Positions 35,448 to 42,609 of a DNA stretch of 64,000 bases are shown here, in pieces. A model generated the notes under the pieces. The model had not been told where the DNA came from and searched no databases. It saw only the letters and a list, made by a program, of their open reading frames with translations. The stretch is from the NCBI RefSeq assembly GCF_022538055.1, contig NZ_JAKZAM010000009.1, positions 62,001-126,000 on the forward strand, written 5' to 3'. The DNA comes from Cognataquiflexum nitidum. Its GTDB lineage: Bacteria > Bacteroidota > Bacteroidia > Cytophagales > Cyclobacteriaceae. Within the stretch, counting starts at the first letter, position 1. Each line of letters opens with the position of its first letter. The translations under genes and the position numbers were made by a program.

Positions 35448-35780
35448 GGAAATCGGTATGGTTTTATGGAGAATAGGGCTGTCTGTAACGCTGTGGCAGA
35501 TTTGAAATTATTAGAATGGAATTTTCAAATTGCAGAATGAATTTATGAAAAAGATTTAGGTTTCAGCAATGCTGCAAAGTAAATAGGCATTTCTGCAAAG
35601 TTTTTCAAGCGGAGATAGTAGACTTAGCATTTCTTTCACCATTAATTCCTAATTCCTAATTCCTAATTCCTAATTCATAATTTTCTCCCCCTCTCTGCGT
35701 GAGATGTTTTTTTTTACCGCAAAGAATAAAGTCTGATGTTTTACTTGGGGTTTTCGATGGATTCATAATCGAATTAAGGG
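35448..35780. repeat. intergenic region with 7-base tandem repeat
   Basis: AATTCCT is repeated about four and a half times at 35644-35676, ending AATTCATAATT. CTCTCTGCGTGAG followed by a T-run and TACCGCAAAG (about 35692-35727) resembles degenerate intergenic words at 38220-38240. No gene recognised. Confidence 0.6.
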
Positions 35781-36698
35781 TCAATTGAAAGATTTCCTAT
35801 AGGCAATGGGCGTTTGGTTTGTTTTGCTTTTAAATAATTTGTTGAAGGATTGGGGATGCTCAAATCCCAACAGGTAAGCAATCTCACTTACCGAAAGGTT
35901 TGTGGACGTCAAAGTTTCCTTTGCTTTTTCAATAAGCTTGTTGTGGATATGCTGTTGGGTGTTTTGCCCTGTAAGGGTTCGTAACAAGTCGCTCAAATAA
36001 TTTGGTGAAACATTGAGTTGCTCCGAAATGTAAAGCACTGAGGGAAGTCCAAATTCCTGGACTTTTTCACTTCCAAAATAATCCGTAAGCATATTGTCTA
36101 GATTGACCAATAGATCATTGCTTGCTGTTTTTCTCGTGAGAAACTGCCTGTTGTAGAATCGGTTACAGTAGTTAAGCAAAAGGTCAAGATGGGAAACCAT
36201 CACATCTTGGCTAAACTGATCAATGGAGGTTTGGTATTCTTGTTCGATGTTTTTGAACAAACCCTCGATCATTTTTTCCTCCTTGTCCGAAAGGTGCAAA
36301 GCTTCATTTAATTCGTAAGAAAAGAATCCATATTCCTTAATGGTCTTGCCCAAGGGATAATTTTGGATGAAATCAGGATGAAAAACCAACCACCAACCCG
36401 ACACTTTGTAGTTTTCGGCATCACCGACGGACAGTACTTGTTTGGGTGCCGTCATTGCCATCACACCCTCGTCAAAATCGTAATGCCGCTGTCCGTATTT
36501 GAGTTTTCCTTTCAGGTTTTTCTTCATGGAAATGCCATAAAAATTTAGGATAAACTGTACAGGTTCCGAATGCTTGGAAGGCAGCACTTCATCCATGTTG
36601 ATCAGGCTCACCAAAGGGTGCAGTGGCTTGGACAAATTCATTAACCTGTGCAATTCAGAAATGGAATTAATGACGATATGCTTGGAGTTGTTTTGCAT
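35781..36698 (-). CDS. AraC-family transcriptional regulator
   Basis: A 305-residue regulator with an N-terminal cupin-like ligand domain (about 20-170) and a C-terminal AraC DNA-binding domain (about 205-305): SEQLNVSPNYLSDLLRTLTG and VSEIAYLLGFEHPQSFNKLF. It follows SDR and DoxX genes on the same strand, as in many AraC-regulated small oxidoreductase operons, and probably controls them. Confidence 0.9.
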   Translation of the reverse strand: MQNNSKHIVINSISELHRLMNLSKPLHPLVSLINMDEVLPSKHSEPVQFILNFYGISMKKNLKGKLKYGQRHYDFDEGVMAMTAPKQVLSVGDAENYKVSGWWLVFHPDFIQNYPLGKTIKEYGFFSYELNEALHLSDKEEKMIEGLFKNIEQEYQTSIDQFSQDVMVSHLDLLLNYCNRFYNRQFLTRKTASNDLLVNLDNMLTDYFGSEKVQEFGLPSVLYISEQLNVSPNYLSDLLRTLTGQNTQQHIHNKLIEKAKETLTSTNLSVSEIAYLLGFEHPQSFNKLFKSKTNQTPIAYRKSFN

Positions 36699-36718
36699 TT
36701 TTTGGGAAATAAGGAAAT

Positions 36719-36756
36719 CAGCAGTCCAATTTTGTCAACTTAAAATTTGACTGCTG
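36719..36756. promoter_or_regulatory. 15-base inverted repeat before the AraC gene
   Basis: CAGCAGTCCAATTTT (36719-36733) and AAAATTTGACTGCTG (36742-36756) form a stem with one mismatch and an 8-base loop, located between the DoxX stop and the AraC start. There is no T-run. It may be an operator or an RNA hairpin lowering expression of the distal gene. Confidence 0.5.
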
Positions 36757-36775
36757 AAATGGTGCCGATCAATTT

Positions 36776-37150
36776 TCAAGAACTTTTTTTGGTAAATAGC
36801 CATGCCCAAGCGATAAACAAGAACTGCACCGGCAACCTGATCATACTTGCCACAAAATCAGGGTGATCTATTTGATAATAATCTATGCTTTGCGGAATAT
36901 GGATGGCAAAGAAGAAAACAAGCAACATCACAATAATGATTTTTGCCGAGTAGGGACGCGTTTTGACAGGAATAAGCAATACAGCTAAAGCAATCTCAAC
37001 CACACCGCTCAGATAGATCAGCAAGGTAGGTGATGGCAGCCAAGAAGGCATCATCGCAAAATACTGATTAGGGTTGATGAAGTGCATTGAACCCATAAAG
37101 AGGTAAAATGCAACCAATATATAAAGCAAAATGATCTTTATTGTTTTCAT
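36776..37150 (-). CDS. DoxX-family membrane protein
   Basis: A 124-residue protein with four membrane helices and the DoxX pattern YLFMGSMHFINPNQYFAMMP plus LSGVVEIALAVLLI. DoxX-like proteins are small membrane components often beside oxidoreductases, and a few take part in thiosulfate:quinone oxidation or redox balance. It starts one base after the SDR stop codon, so both are one transcript. Confidence 0.88.
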   Translation of the reverse strand: MKTIKIILLYILVAFYLFMGSMHFINPNQYFAMMPSWLPSPTLLIYLSGVVEIALAVLLIPVKTRPYSAKIIIVMLLVFFFAIHIPQSIDYYQIDHPDFVASMIRLPVQFLFIAWAWLFTKKSS

Positions 37151-37151
37151 G

Positions 37152-38081
37152 TTAAAAGTCATATTTGAAATCGACCAAATTTTCTGATACCTCCCACAAT
37201 TTCCTTGCTAACTCTTTGTCATAAGAAGTGTCACTGGAAGAAACCAATTCCGGATAACCTTTCATCTCATTCATTTTTGTAGGGCCATAGAACTCACCGC
37301 CTTTCAAATCCGGTTCGATGGCAGCTCTCAAGATTGGTAAAACACCCATATCCACTTTTTGAGCCAATACCACATTCATAATCTTCATCATAAATCCGGC
37401 ATCTTTTTGAAGGTTGGTGGCCGTATATCCCGGATGGGAAGCTGTGGCTATTGCCTTGATGTCAGATTGCTTCAATCTGCGGTCAAGCTCATAAGTGAAG
37501 AGAAGGTTGGCAAGTTTACTTTGTGCATAGACTTTTTTGGTGTCGTAGCTTTTGGTAAAATTCAAATCTTCAAATTGGATCTGAGGCTCGAAATCCTGCC
37601 CTTGCGTTTTTTTATGCAACACGCTGCTTTGTGTTACGATACGGCTGTTTGGCGTTGCTTTGATCAAAGAAAGCAATAATCCGGTAAGTATAAAATGACC
37701 CAAATGATTTGTAGCAAACTGCATTTCGTTGCCTTGCTTTGAAAGCATTCTTTGCGGTGTCCACATGATACCGGCATTGTTCATAAGTAAGTCAAGTTTG
37801 CTGTATTTGGTCTTTACTTTTTCGGCAAACTGTCTGACTGAATCAAGGTCAGAAATATCCAGCGGCATCACTGCGATGTCAGCGTCAGGAAACCGCTGCT
37901 TGATTTCCTTCACTGCATTTTTTCCCTTTTCAGCGTTGCGAACAGGCAAAATTAATTTCGCTCCTTTTGCAGCTAGAATTTTGGCTGCCTCAAGTCCGAT
38001 CCCACTTGTGGCTCCGGTGATAATTATTGTTTTTCCTGTTTGGTTTGGAATGTCATTCGCAGTCCATTTTTGATTTGTCAT
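37152..38081 (-). CDS. short-chain dehydrogenase/reductase
   Basis: A 309-residue classical SDR, closest in pattern to retinol-dehydrogenase-type oxidoreductases. The nucleotide-binding motif TGATSGIG is at 22-29, NNAG at 101-104, and the catalytic Y185-x-x-x-K189 in YAQSK. An arginine after the second strand (LPVRNAEKG) points to NADP(H). The substrate is unknown. It is first in the SDR-DoxX-AraC operon. Confidence 0.92.
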   Translation of the reverse strand: MTNQKWTANDIPNQTGKTIIITGATSGIGLEAAKILAAKGAKLILPVRNAEKGKNAVKEIKQRFPDADIAVMPLDISDLDSVRQFAEKVKTKYSKLDLLMNNAGIMWTPQRMLSKQGNEMQFATNHLGHFILTGLLLSLIKATPNSRIVTQSSVLHKKTQGQDFEPQIQFEDLNFTKSYDTKKVYAQSKLANLLFTYELDRRLKQSDIKAIATASHPGYTATNLQKDAGFMMKIMNVVLAQKVDMGVLPILRAAIEPDLKGGEFYGPTKMNEMKGYPELVSSSDTSYDKELARKLWEVSENLVDFKYDF

Positions 38082-38112
38082 CGTTCATTGTGTTTTGTTC
38101 GATGCAAAACTC

Positions 38113-38155
38113 CAACTATTGTCAGAGATAGAATTAGCCTAATCCCTGATAGTTG
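38113..38155. promoter_or_regulatory. interrupted inverted repeat upstream of SDR operon
   Basis: On the plus strand CAACTATTGTCAGAGAT (38113-38129) faces ATCCCTGATAGTTG (38142-38155). The arms pair except for three extra bases and one G-T pair. It lies 32-74 bases before the SDR start and could be the AraC-type operator. Confidence 0.4.
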
Positions 38156-38214
38156 TATCCAAAATCAGGATTTCTTGAAAATCACTTCTAGAATGACTTT
38201 TAAACTCTAGGAAA

Positions 38215-38600
38215 GATTTTTTACCACAGCGCGCACGGAGGGCACAGAGACCGCGCCGTTATTAATTCATCTTGGCTAAAGCCCTGAAAGGGCGGAACAA
38301 CAAAGGGATGGGTGCAGCCCATCCTTAAAGTTTGGGTGGATTCTCAGGAGCCCTGAAGGGGCGGAATAATTTCTTTGACAAGTTTCGCCCTTTCAGGGCT
38401 GATGGGATTTTACTGCATTGGAAAAAGAAGGAGTATCAGTTGTAATAATTTACTACTGAGCGCACTGAGGGCACAGAGATCGCGTTCATTCTGAATACCG
38501 AATCCCTCATCCTTCATCCCTTTTCCTTCATCCTTTCAAATTTCTCCTTTTTCTCCGTGTCCTCTGTGTCCTCTGTGGTGAATAATTTTTTTCCCGCATC
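38215..38600. repeat. cluster of degenerate intergenic repeats
   Basis: Contains AGCCCTGAAAGGGCG at 38280, AGCCCTGAAGGGGCG at 38349 (direct) and CGCCCTTTCAGGGCT at 38386-38400 (inverted), each tied to GGAA-type context. It also holds a hairpin GGATGGG / CCCATCC near 38307-38325 and stretches of GCACAGAGACCGCG and TCCTCTGTGTCCTCTGTGG. These look like fragments of dispersed non-coding repeats. No gene recognised in 38082-38600. Confidence 0.65.
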
Positions 38601-38602
38601 GC

Positions 38603-38645
38603 AAAAAAAAAGACCTGTCTGATTTAGAGGATGCAGACAGGTCTT
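38603..38645 (-). terminator. intrinsic terminator (minus strand)
   Basis: A perfect 12-base stem, AAGACCTGTCTG (38610-38621) with CAGACAGGTCTT (38634-38645), followed on the minus strand by a run of eight or nine T. It terminates the DUF2911 gene transcript. Confidence 0.9.
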
Positions 38646-38674
38646 GTAATAAAATCTTTCACTCTTTACAACCC

Positions 38675-39223
38675 TTAGTTAGGGACAACCGGAATTATGA
38701 GTTGGACATTGCTCCATTCGAAATAAATGACAGCACCTCCGGACCCTTCTTCAATACGTGTGGTAAATTGTTCCACGGGCACCACAGGCCGGGTTACGGG
38801 AACTTCGGTTACGAACACGTTTTTGCTAAAATCAGGCTCCCAAGCGCCCCATTGTCCGGTTTCTGAATTAACGCCAATCTGAAATGAATCCGGGCCGGGG
38901 ATGGCATACAGGCTGTAGCTTCCTGCCTTCAGTGGCATGCCGTTGAAAGTCACATCTTGGTTGAGGGTGATGGTGGTAGCCTCATTTGCGCCCAAGCGCC
39001 AATAGCTTCCATACGGCTGGAGGGCGCCCTCATCTTCGGATCCAAAAATTACACGGCCTCTAACCGAAGGACGGCTGTAGCTGATTTCCACATGAAGTCC
39101 ATTGACATCAAGATGCGATGTGTCGGGCGGGCTCATTGAGCGGTTACGGTTGTTCAAATAAATAAACGCAACGGCCAGCAACAAAGCCAATATGCCTACA
39201 CCGATAAGAATCTTTTTTAACAT
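38675..39223 (-). CDS. DUF2911-family protein
   Basis: A 182-residue protein anchored by one N-terminal membrane helix (about 4-22). The DUF2911 domain fills the rest: VEISYSRPSVRGRVIFG, YGSYWRLGANEATTITL and MPLKAGSYSLYAIPG. The function of the family is unknown and it is common in Cytophagales. Start 39223 (MLKKILIG) places the helix at the N-terminus. Confidence 0.88.
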   Translation of the reverse strand: MLKKILIGVGILALLLAVAFIYLNNRNRSMSPPDTSHLDVNGLHVEISYSRPSVRGRVIFGSEDEGALQPYGSYWRLGANEATTITLNQDVTFNGMPLKAGSYSLYAIPGPDSFQIGVNSETGQWGAWEPDFSKNVFVTEVPVTRPVVPVEQFTTRIEEGSGGAVIYFEWSNVQLIIPVVPN

Positions 39224-39492
39224 GAGGATTTTGTGTTTTGAGTAAGATAGAAAAGTAGGAAAAATTGGGAGAAATGGCAATGTAAGTGCTCAATTTTAAC
39301 GTTAGGTAAATACCAAGAAAATCAATTAAAGACACTCTATTTTGGCTATATGAAATGGCTTAATGGCAAAGAATGTCAGCACAGGAATACGAAATTCTGC
39401 TAGTTCCAAAATAAATGATCAAAGGAAAGGAAGTAAAGAAGGGGTAGGAAATAGACAGGGTAGGCTAGTTTTGTGGCAACTTTAAAAAGTAA

Positions 39493-39621
39493 CGTTTTGC
39501 CGCTTTGCGAAGGCGGGGATTTTCAGCACTAAACTGTCATAGAAGCACAAAACTTGAATTTAGCACTTCACTCTCATAGAAGCACGAAACCCCCGCTTTT
39601 GCAAAACGGCTGTTGTGTGTA
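39493..39621 (-). repeat. attC-like recombination site
   Basis: Outer arms CGTTTTGC (39493-39500) and GCAAAACG (39601-39608), inner arms GGCGGGG (39512-39518) and CCCCCGC (39590-39596). The central part has two copies of TCATAGAAGCAC (near 39537 and 39575). Length of about 130 bases is in the range of long attC sites such as Vibrio repeats. It follows the cassette gene in transcription order. Confidence 0.5.
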
Positions 39622-39632
39622 GGTGTTTATTG

Positions 39633-40067
39633 TTATTCCGTCATTCCAAATTGGTCAATTGCTTGTCTACCATTTTTTTGAAGTGTGAAACTTAATTCTT
39701 TCCAAGCTGTCCCTTCAATACCCGTTAAGGTAATTCCGTCTTTTGTCTTGGTAATTGTAAATAAGTAGTCTGCAAGTTTGGGGTCTTTATTATTTGCTAC
39801 TTTCCCCAATTGGGTCATTCCATATTCATCAATTGCTTGTGGCTTATTGTTAGAAAGACTAAAGCTTAAATCAATCCAAGCACTTCCATTATCACTTTGC
39901 ATTTTAAGTCCGTTGTCAGTCTTTTCAATTGTGATTTTAAATTCTTTCAAGTCAGCTGAGTTTTTTTCTTGTGCTATTGCTTCTGAGCTAACTGTCATTA
40001 CAAATAAGGCAATTAATGTTCTCTTTAAAAGCCTTTCGATTTTTGATTTTGTTTTCGTTCTTGTCAT
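39633..40067 (-). CDS. secreted protein of two tandem repeats (cassette gene)
   Basis: A 144-residue protein with a basic N-terminus and signal peptide (ALFVMTVSSEAIAQ), then two homologous units of about 45 residues. Unit 1 holds ITIEKTDNGLKMQSDNGSAW and QAIDEYGMTQ. Unit 2 holds FTITKTKDGITLTGIEGTAW and QAIDQFGMTE. No known fold is assigned. Each unit ends in AID(E/Q)(Y/F)GMT. It is the only gene in the integron-like cassette. Confidence 0.75.
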   Translation of the reverse strand: MTRTKTKSKIERLLKRTLIALFVMTVSSEAIAQEKNSADLKEFKITIEKTDNGLKMQSDNGSAWIDLSFSLSNNKPQAIDEYGMTQLGKVANNKDPKLADYLFTITKTKDGITLTGIEGTAWKELSFTLQKNGRQAIDQFGMTE

Positions 40068-40138
40068 TTTATTAAATTTTAAAGTTAAACGGTTTTTGTT
40101 TTACACTTACACACAACGTTTTGCTTTATTCTATTATT

Positions 40139-40170
40139 GGGGAAAGCATTCCAATTTAGGATGCTTTCCC
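40139..40170. repeat. hairpin between integrase remnant and cassette
   Basis: GGGGAAAGCATTCC (40139-40152) pairs with GGATGCTTTCCC (40159-40170) with one bulged base. In an integron the primary insertion site attI would be expected about here, but attI sites are not hairpins, so a terminator-like or structural role is equally possible. Confidence 0.5.
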
Positions 40171-40212
40171 TAATATAGTGGAAAGAAACCCTATAAAACT
40201 AAAGGATTTTGA

Positions 40213-40350
40213 TTATAAATCTAAACCATCCAATGGACTTTTTATCTGATCAAAGCCTTTGGTTGTAATATGTGTATATATCTGCGTTGTTTTTGGACTG
40301 TCATGCCCCACAAGAGACTGAATGTACCTTCGTTCAGTCTTACTACCTTC
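40213..40350 (-). pseudogene. tyrosine recombinase C-terminal remnant, IntI-like
   Basis: The minus strand encodes TERRYIQSLVGHDSPKTTQ followed by IYTHITTKGFDQIKSPLDGL and DL-stop. It contains box II residues (LVGH, then the nucleophile Y in IYTHI). The tail KSPLDGL matches the (R/K)SPLD ending of integron integrases and related recombinases, unlike XerC/D. The frame is lost upstream (stop near 40375), so about 85 percent of the gene is gone. Confidence 0.75.
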
Positions 40351-40574
40351 TCCCATACTTCTCCTACACCTCCCCTAACCCCTAGTATACCTTCCCCTAA
40401 AGATACTCCGTGTCCTAGCTAGGGATACTCCGTATATGGGACACCTTTGAGCCAATTCAAACCTATACTGTATCCAATTCATAATTATGAATTCTGAATT
40501 CATAATAAAAAAATCCCTAAACCAATCCATCCTTCTACAAATCAAACTTCCCGCTTTTTCCCTAATTTAGAACC
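40351..40574. other. gap between integrase remnant and gfo-like gene
   Basis: Contains pyrimidine-rich sequence, two copies of GATACTCCGT (near 40404 and 40423), and a perfect 18-base palindrome AATTCATAATTATGAATT at 40476-40493 followed by a partial copy GAATTCATAAT. No gene. TAATTTAG at 40563-40570 is a weak -7-like box. Confidence 0.5.
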
Positions 40575-41567
40575 ATGAAAAAGATACAGGATCAGGAAGT
40601 CCGTTGGGGGGTGTTGGGTGTAGGCAATGTCTGCGAAGTCAAGTCCGCACCGGCCATGAAGCATGTTCCCCACAGCAAACTCGTGGCCGTCATGCGCCGC
40701 GATGAAGCCAAGGTCAAAGACTATGCAGTCCGCCATGAAGTTTCCAAATGGTACACTTCTGCAGAAGCATTGGTCCATGACCCGGAAGTAAATGCGGTCT
40801 ACATCGCTACCCCGCCTCACATGCACCTGCCACTTACAAGGTTGGTGGCTGCTGCCGGCAAACCTGTCTATGTCGAAAAACCCATGGCTAGGACCTATGC
40901 CGAATGCAGGGAAATGATCGCCGTCTGTGAGGAAGCCGGAGTTCCGCTGTATGTGGCCTATTACAGAAGGGCACTGCCCCATTTTTTGAAGATCAAAGAA
41001 TTGATGGATTCAGGCGCCATCGGAGATATCCGAACTGTCCACATCAACCTGAAGCAGGTACTCAAACCAGATGTGGTCGTACACTTGGAAAACAACTGGC
41101 GCATCAATCCCGAAATTGCCGGCGGAGGATACTTCTTTGACTTGGCTTCCCATCAGTTGGATCTGTTGGATTTCTTCTTTGGTCCGGTGACAAAGGCAAG
41201 CGGTTTTTCATCCAACCAAGCCAAAGCATACCATGCGGAGGATATAGTGACAGGAAGTTTTGTCTTTGAAAACGGGGTCTTGGGATCTGGGAATTGGTGT
41301 TTTACTACCTCCAAGACAGCGGAGATCGATGAGATCATCATTTATGGCAGCAAGGGGTTGATCCGTTTTGAGACTTTTGGAAAAGGGGAGTTTACCTTGG
41401 AATCAGATCAGGAGGATCCTATCCATTACCATGTCGACCTGCCCAGACACATCCAACAGCCTTTGATCAAATCCATTGTGGAGGACTTATTGGGAACAGG
41501 CACTTGCCCAAGTACCGGCCGCACAGCCGCTAGGACCAATTGGGTGATGGGGGAGATGGTGGGGTGA
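40575..41567 (+). CDS. Gfo/Idh/MocA-family NAD(P)-dependent oxidoreductase
   Basis: A 330-residue protein with an N-terminal Rossmann fold (GVLGVGNV at 13-20) and the conserved EKP at 101-103 whose lysine takes part in catalysis. The C-terminal domain (about 125-330) includes GGGYFFDLASHQLDLLDFFF with the catalytic His. Members oxidise sugars, inositols or related alcohols. The substrate is not inferable. Its TGA stop merges directly into the purine-rich start of the repeat array. Confidence 0.92.
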   Translation: MKKIQDQEVRWGVLGVGNVCEVKSAPAMKHVPHSKLVAVMRRDEAKVKDYAVRHEVSKWYTSAEALVHDPEVNAVYIATPPHMHLPLTRLVAAAGKPVYVEKPMARTYAECREMIAVCEEAGVPLYVAYYRRALPHFLKIKELMDSGAIGDIRTVHINLKQVLKPDVVVHLENNWRINPEIAGGGYFFDLASHQLDLLDFFFGPVTKASGFSSNQAKAYHAEDIVTGSFVFENGVLGSGNWCFTTSKTAEIDEIIIYGSKGLIRFETFGKGEFTLESDQEDPIHYHVDLPRHIQQPLIKSIVEDLLGTGTCPSTGRTAARTNWVMGEMVG

Positions 41568-42541
41568 GAAGCGAGAGACGAGAGACGAGAAACGAGAAGC
41601 GAGAGGCGAGAGGCGAGAAACGAGAGGCGAGAGGCGAGAAGCGAGAGGCGAGAAGCGAGAAACGAGAAAAGACAATAATTCGAACAATTTGAACCAAGTA
41701 CCAAGTACAAAGCTACGATCCAATCAACCTTCCAGCCCGACAACCTGACAACGCGAAGCAGACAACTTGACAACTTGACAACGCGAAGCAGACAACAATT
41801 ACAACCACTACAACCATTACAACCAAGAGACCCTTCGTGCCTCAGGGTGACGGTTCCCAACCCGACAACGCGAAGCAGACAACTTGACAACTTGACAACG
41901 CGAAGCAGACAACAATTAGAACAACTACAACAATTACAACCAAGAGACCCTTCGTGCCTCAGGGTGACGGTTCCCATGAGAGGCGAGAAACGAGAAACGA
42001 GAAACGAGAGGCGAGAAGTTGACAACAATTAGAACAACTACAACCATTAGAACCAAGTACCAAGTACAAAGTACCAAGCTACGATCCAATCAACCCGACA
42101 ACATGACAACCTGATAACGCGAAGCAGACAACAATTACAACCACTACAACCATTACAACCAAGAGACCCTTCGTGCCTCAGGGTGACGGTTCCCAACCCG
42201 ACAACGCGAAGCAGACAACTTGACAACTTGACAACGCGAAGCAGACAACAATTAGAACAACTACAACCATTACAACCAAGAGACCCTTCGTGCCTCAGGG
42301 TGACGGTTCCCAACCTGACAACGCGAAGCAGACAACTTGACAACTTGACAACGCGAAGCAGACAACAATTAGAACAACTACAACAATTACAACCAAGAGA
42401 CCCTTCGTGCCTCAGGGTGACGGTTCCCAACCCGACAACTTGACAACGCGAAGCAGACAACTTGAAAACGCGAAGCAGCCACCAACTACAACTACAACCA
42501 CTACAACAATTACAACCTCTTCCACCATTTTTCCTCAATTG
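41568..42541 (+). repeat. polar ~1 kb intergenic repeat array
   Basis: Starts with about 100 bases of 7-base-period purine words (GAGAAGC, GAGAGGC, GAGAAAC), then CAA-rich words, a second GA-rich patch at 41978-42018, then more CAA-rich sequence up to hppA. A 27-base core (GAGACCCTTCGTGCCTC ... GGTGACGG) is identical at 41827, 41944, 42163, 42280 and 42397, and three of the four spacings are or include exactly 117 bases. Between cores the words GACAACGCGAAGCAGACAAC recur. Long cysteine-rich frames on the minus strand are artefacts. Confidence 0.9.
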
Positions 42542-42542
42542 G

Positions 42543-42572
42543 TTGCTATAAAGGTGAATAATAATATCTTTG
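42543..42572 (+). promoter_or_regulatory. Bacteroidota-type promoter of hppA
   Basis: A -33 TTG (42543-42545) and a perfect -7 TATCTTTG (42565-42572, TAnnTTTG) lie 19 bases apart. The start codon at 42610 gives a leader of about 30 bases. This promoter lies just outside the repeat array, so most of the array is not in the hppA transcript. Confidence 0.7.
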
Positions 42573-42609
42573 TCGCATTAAAAATTTTAGGGTTAACCCA
42601 AGATAATTT

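Larger units (their letters stand above)
39493..40116 (-). mobile_element. candidate integron-type gene cassette
   Basis: A 624-base unit bounded by the direct repeat AACGTTTTGC (39491-39500 and 40115-40124). It holds one gene and, after its stop, a ~130-base imperfect hairpin. Joining the two ends as in an excised circle creates arms TACACACAACGTTTTGC and GCAAAACGGCTGTTGTG plus TGTA, complementary over 17 bases with only four extra bases. That split palindrome is the hallmark of integron cassettes, with G^TT as the exchange point on the minus strand. Function is inferred, and the flanking R/Y bases deviate from GTTRRRY. Confidence 0.5.

Noticed and set aside
41827..42423. CRISPR-like spacing of the 27-base cores
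   Set aside because: Units between cores are themselves repeats, spacing is 117 bases, and no cas gene is nearby.
41426..42538. Long minus-strand frames in the repeat array encoding Cys/Leu-rich proteins (up to 200 residues)
   Set aside because: They arise from repeated CAA-type words and have no start context, domain or conservation; the same peptide pieces recur at each repeat unit.
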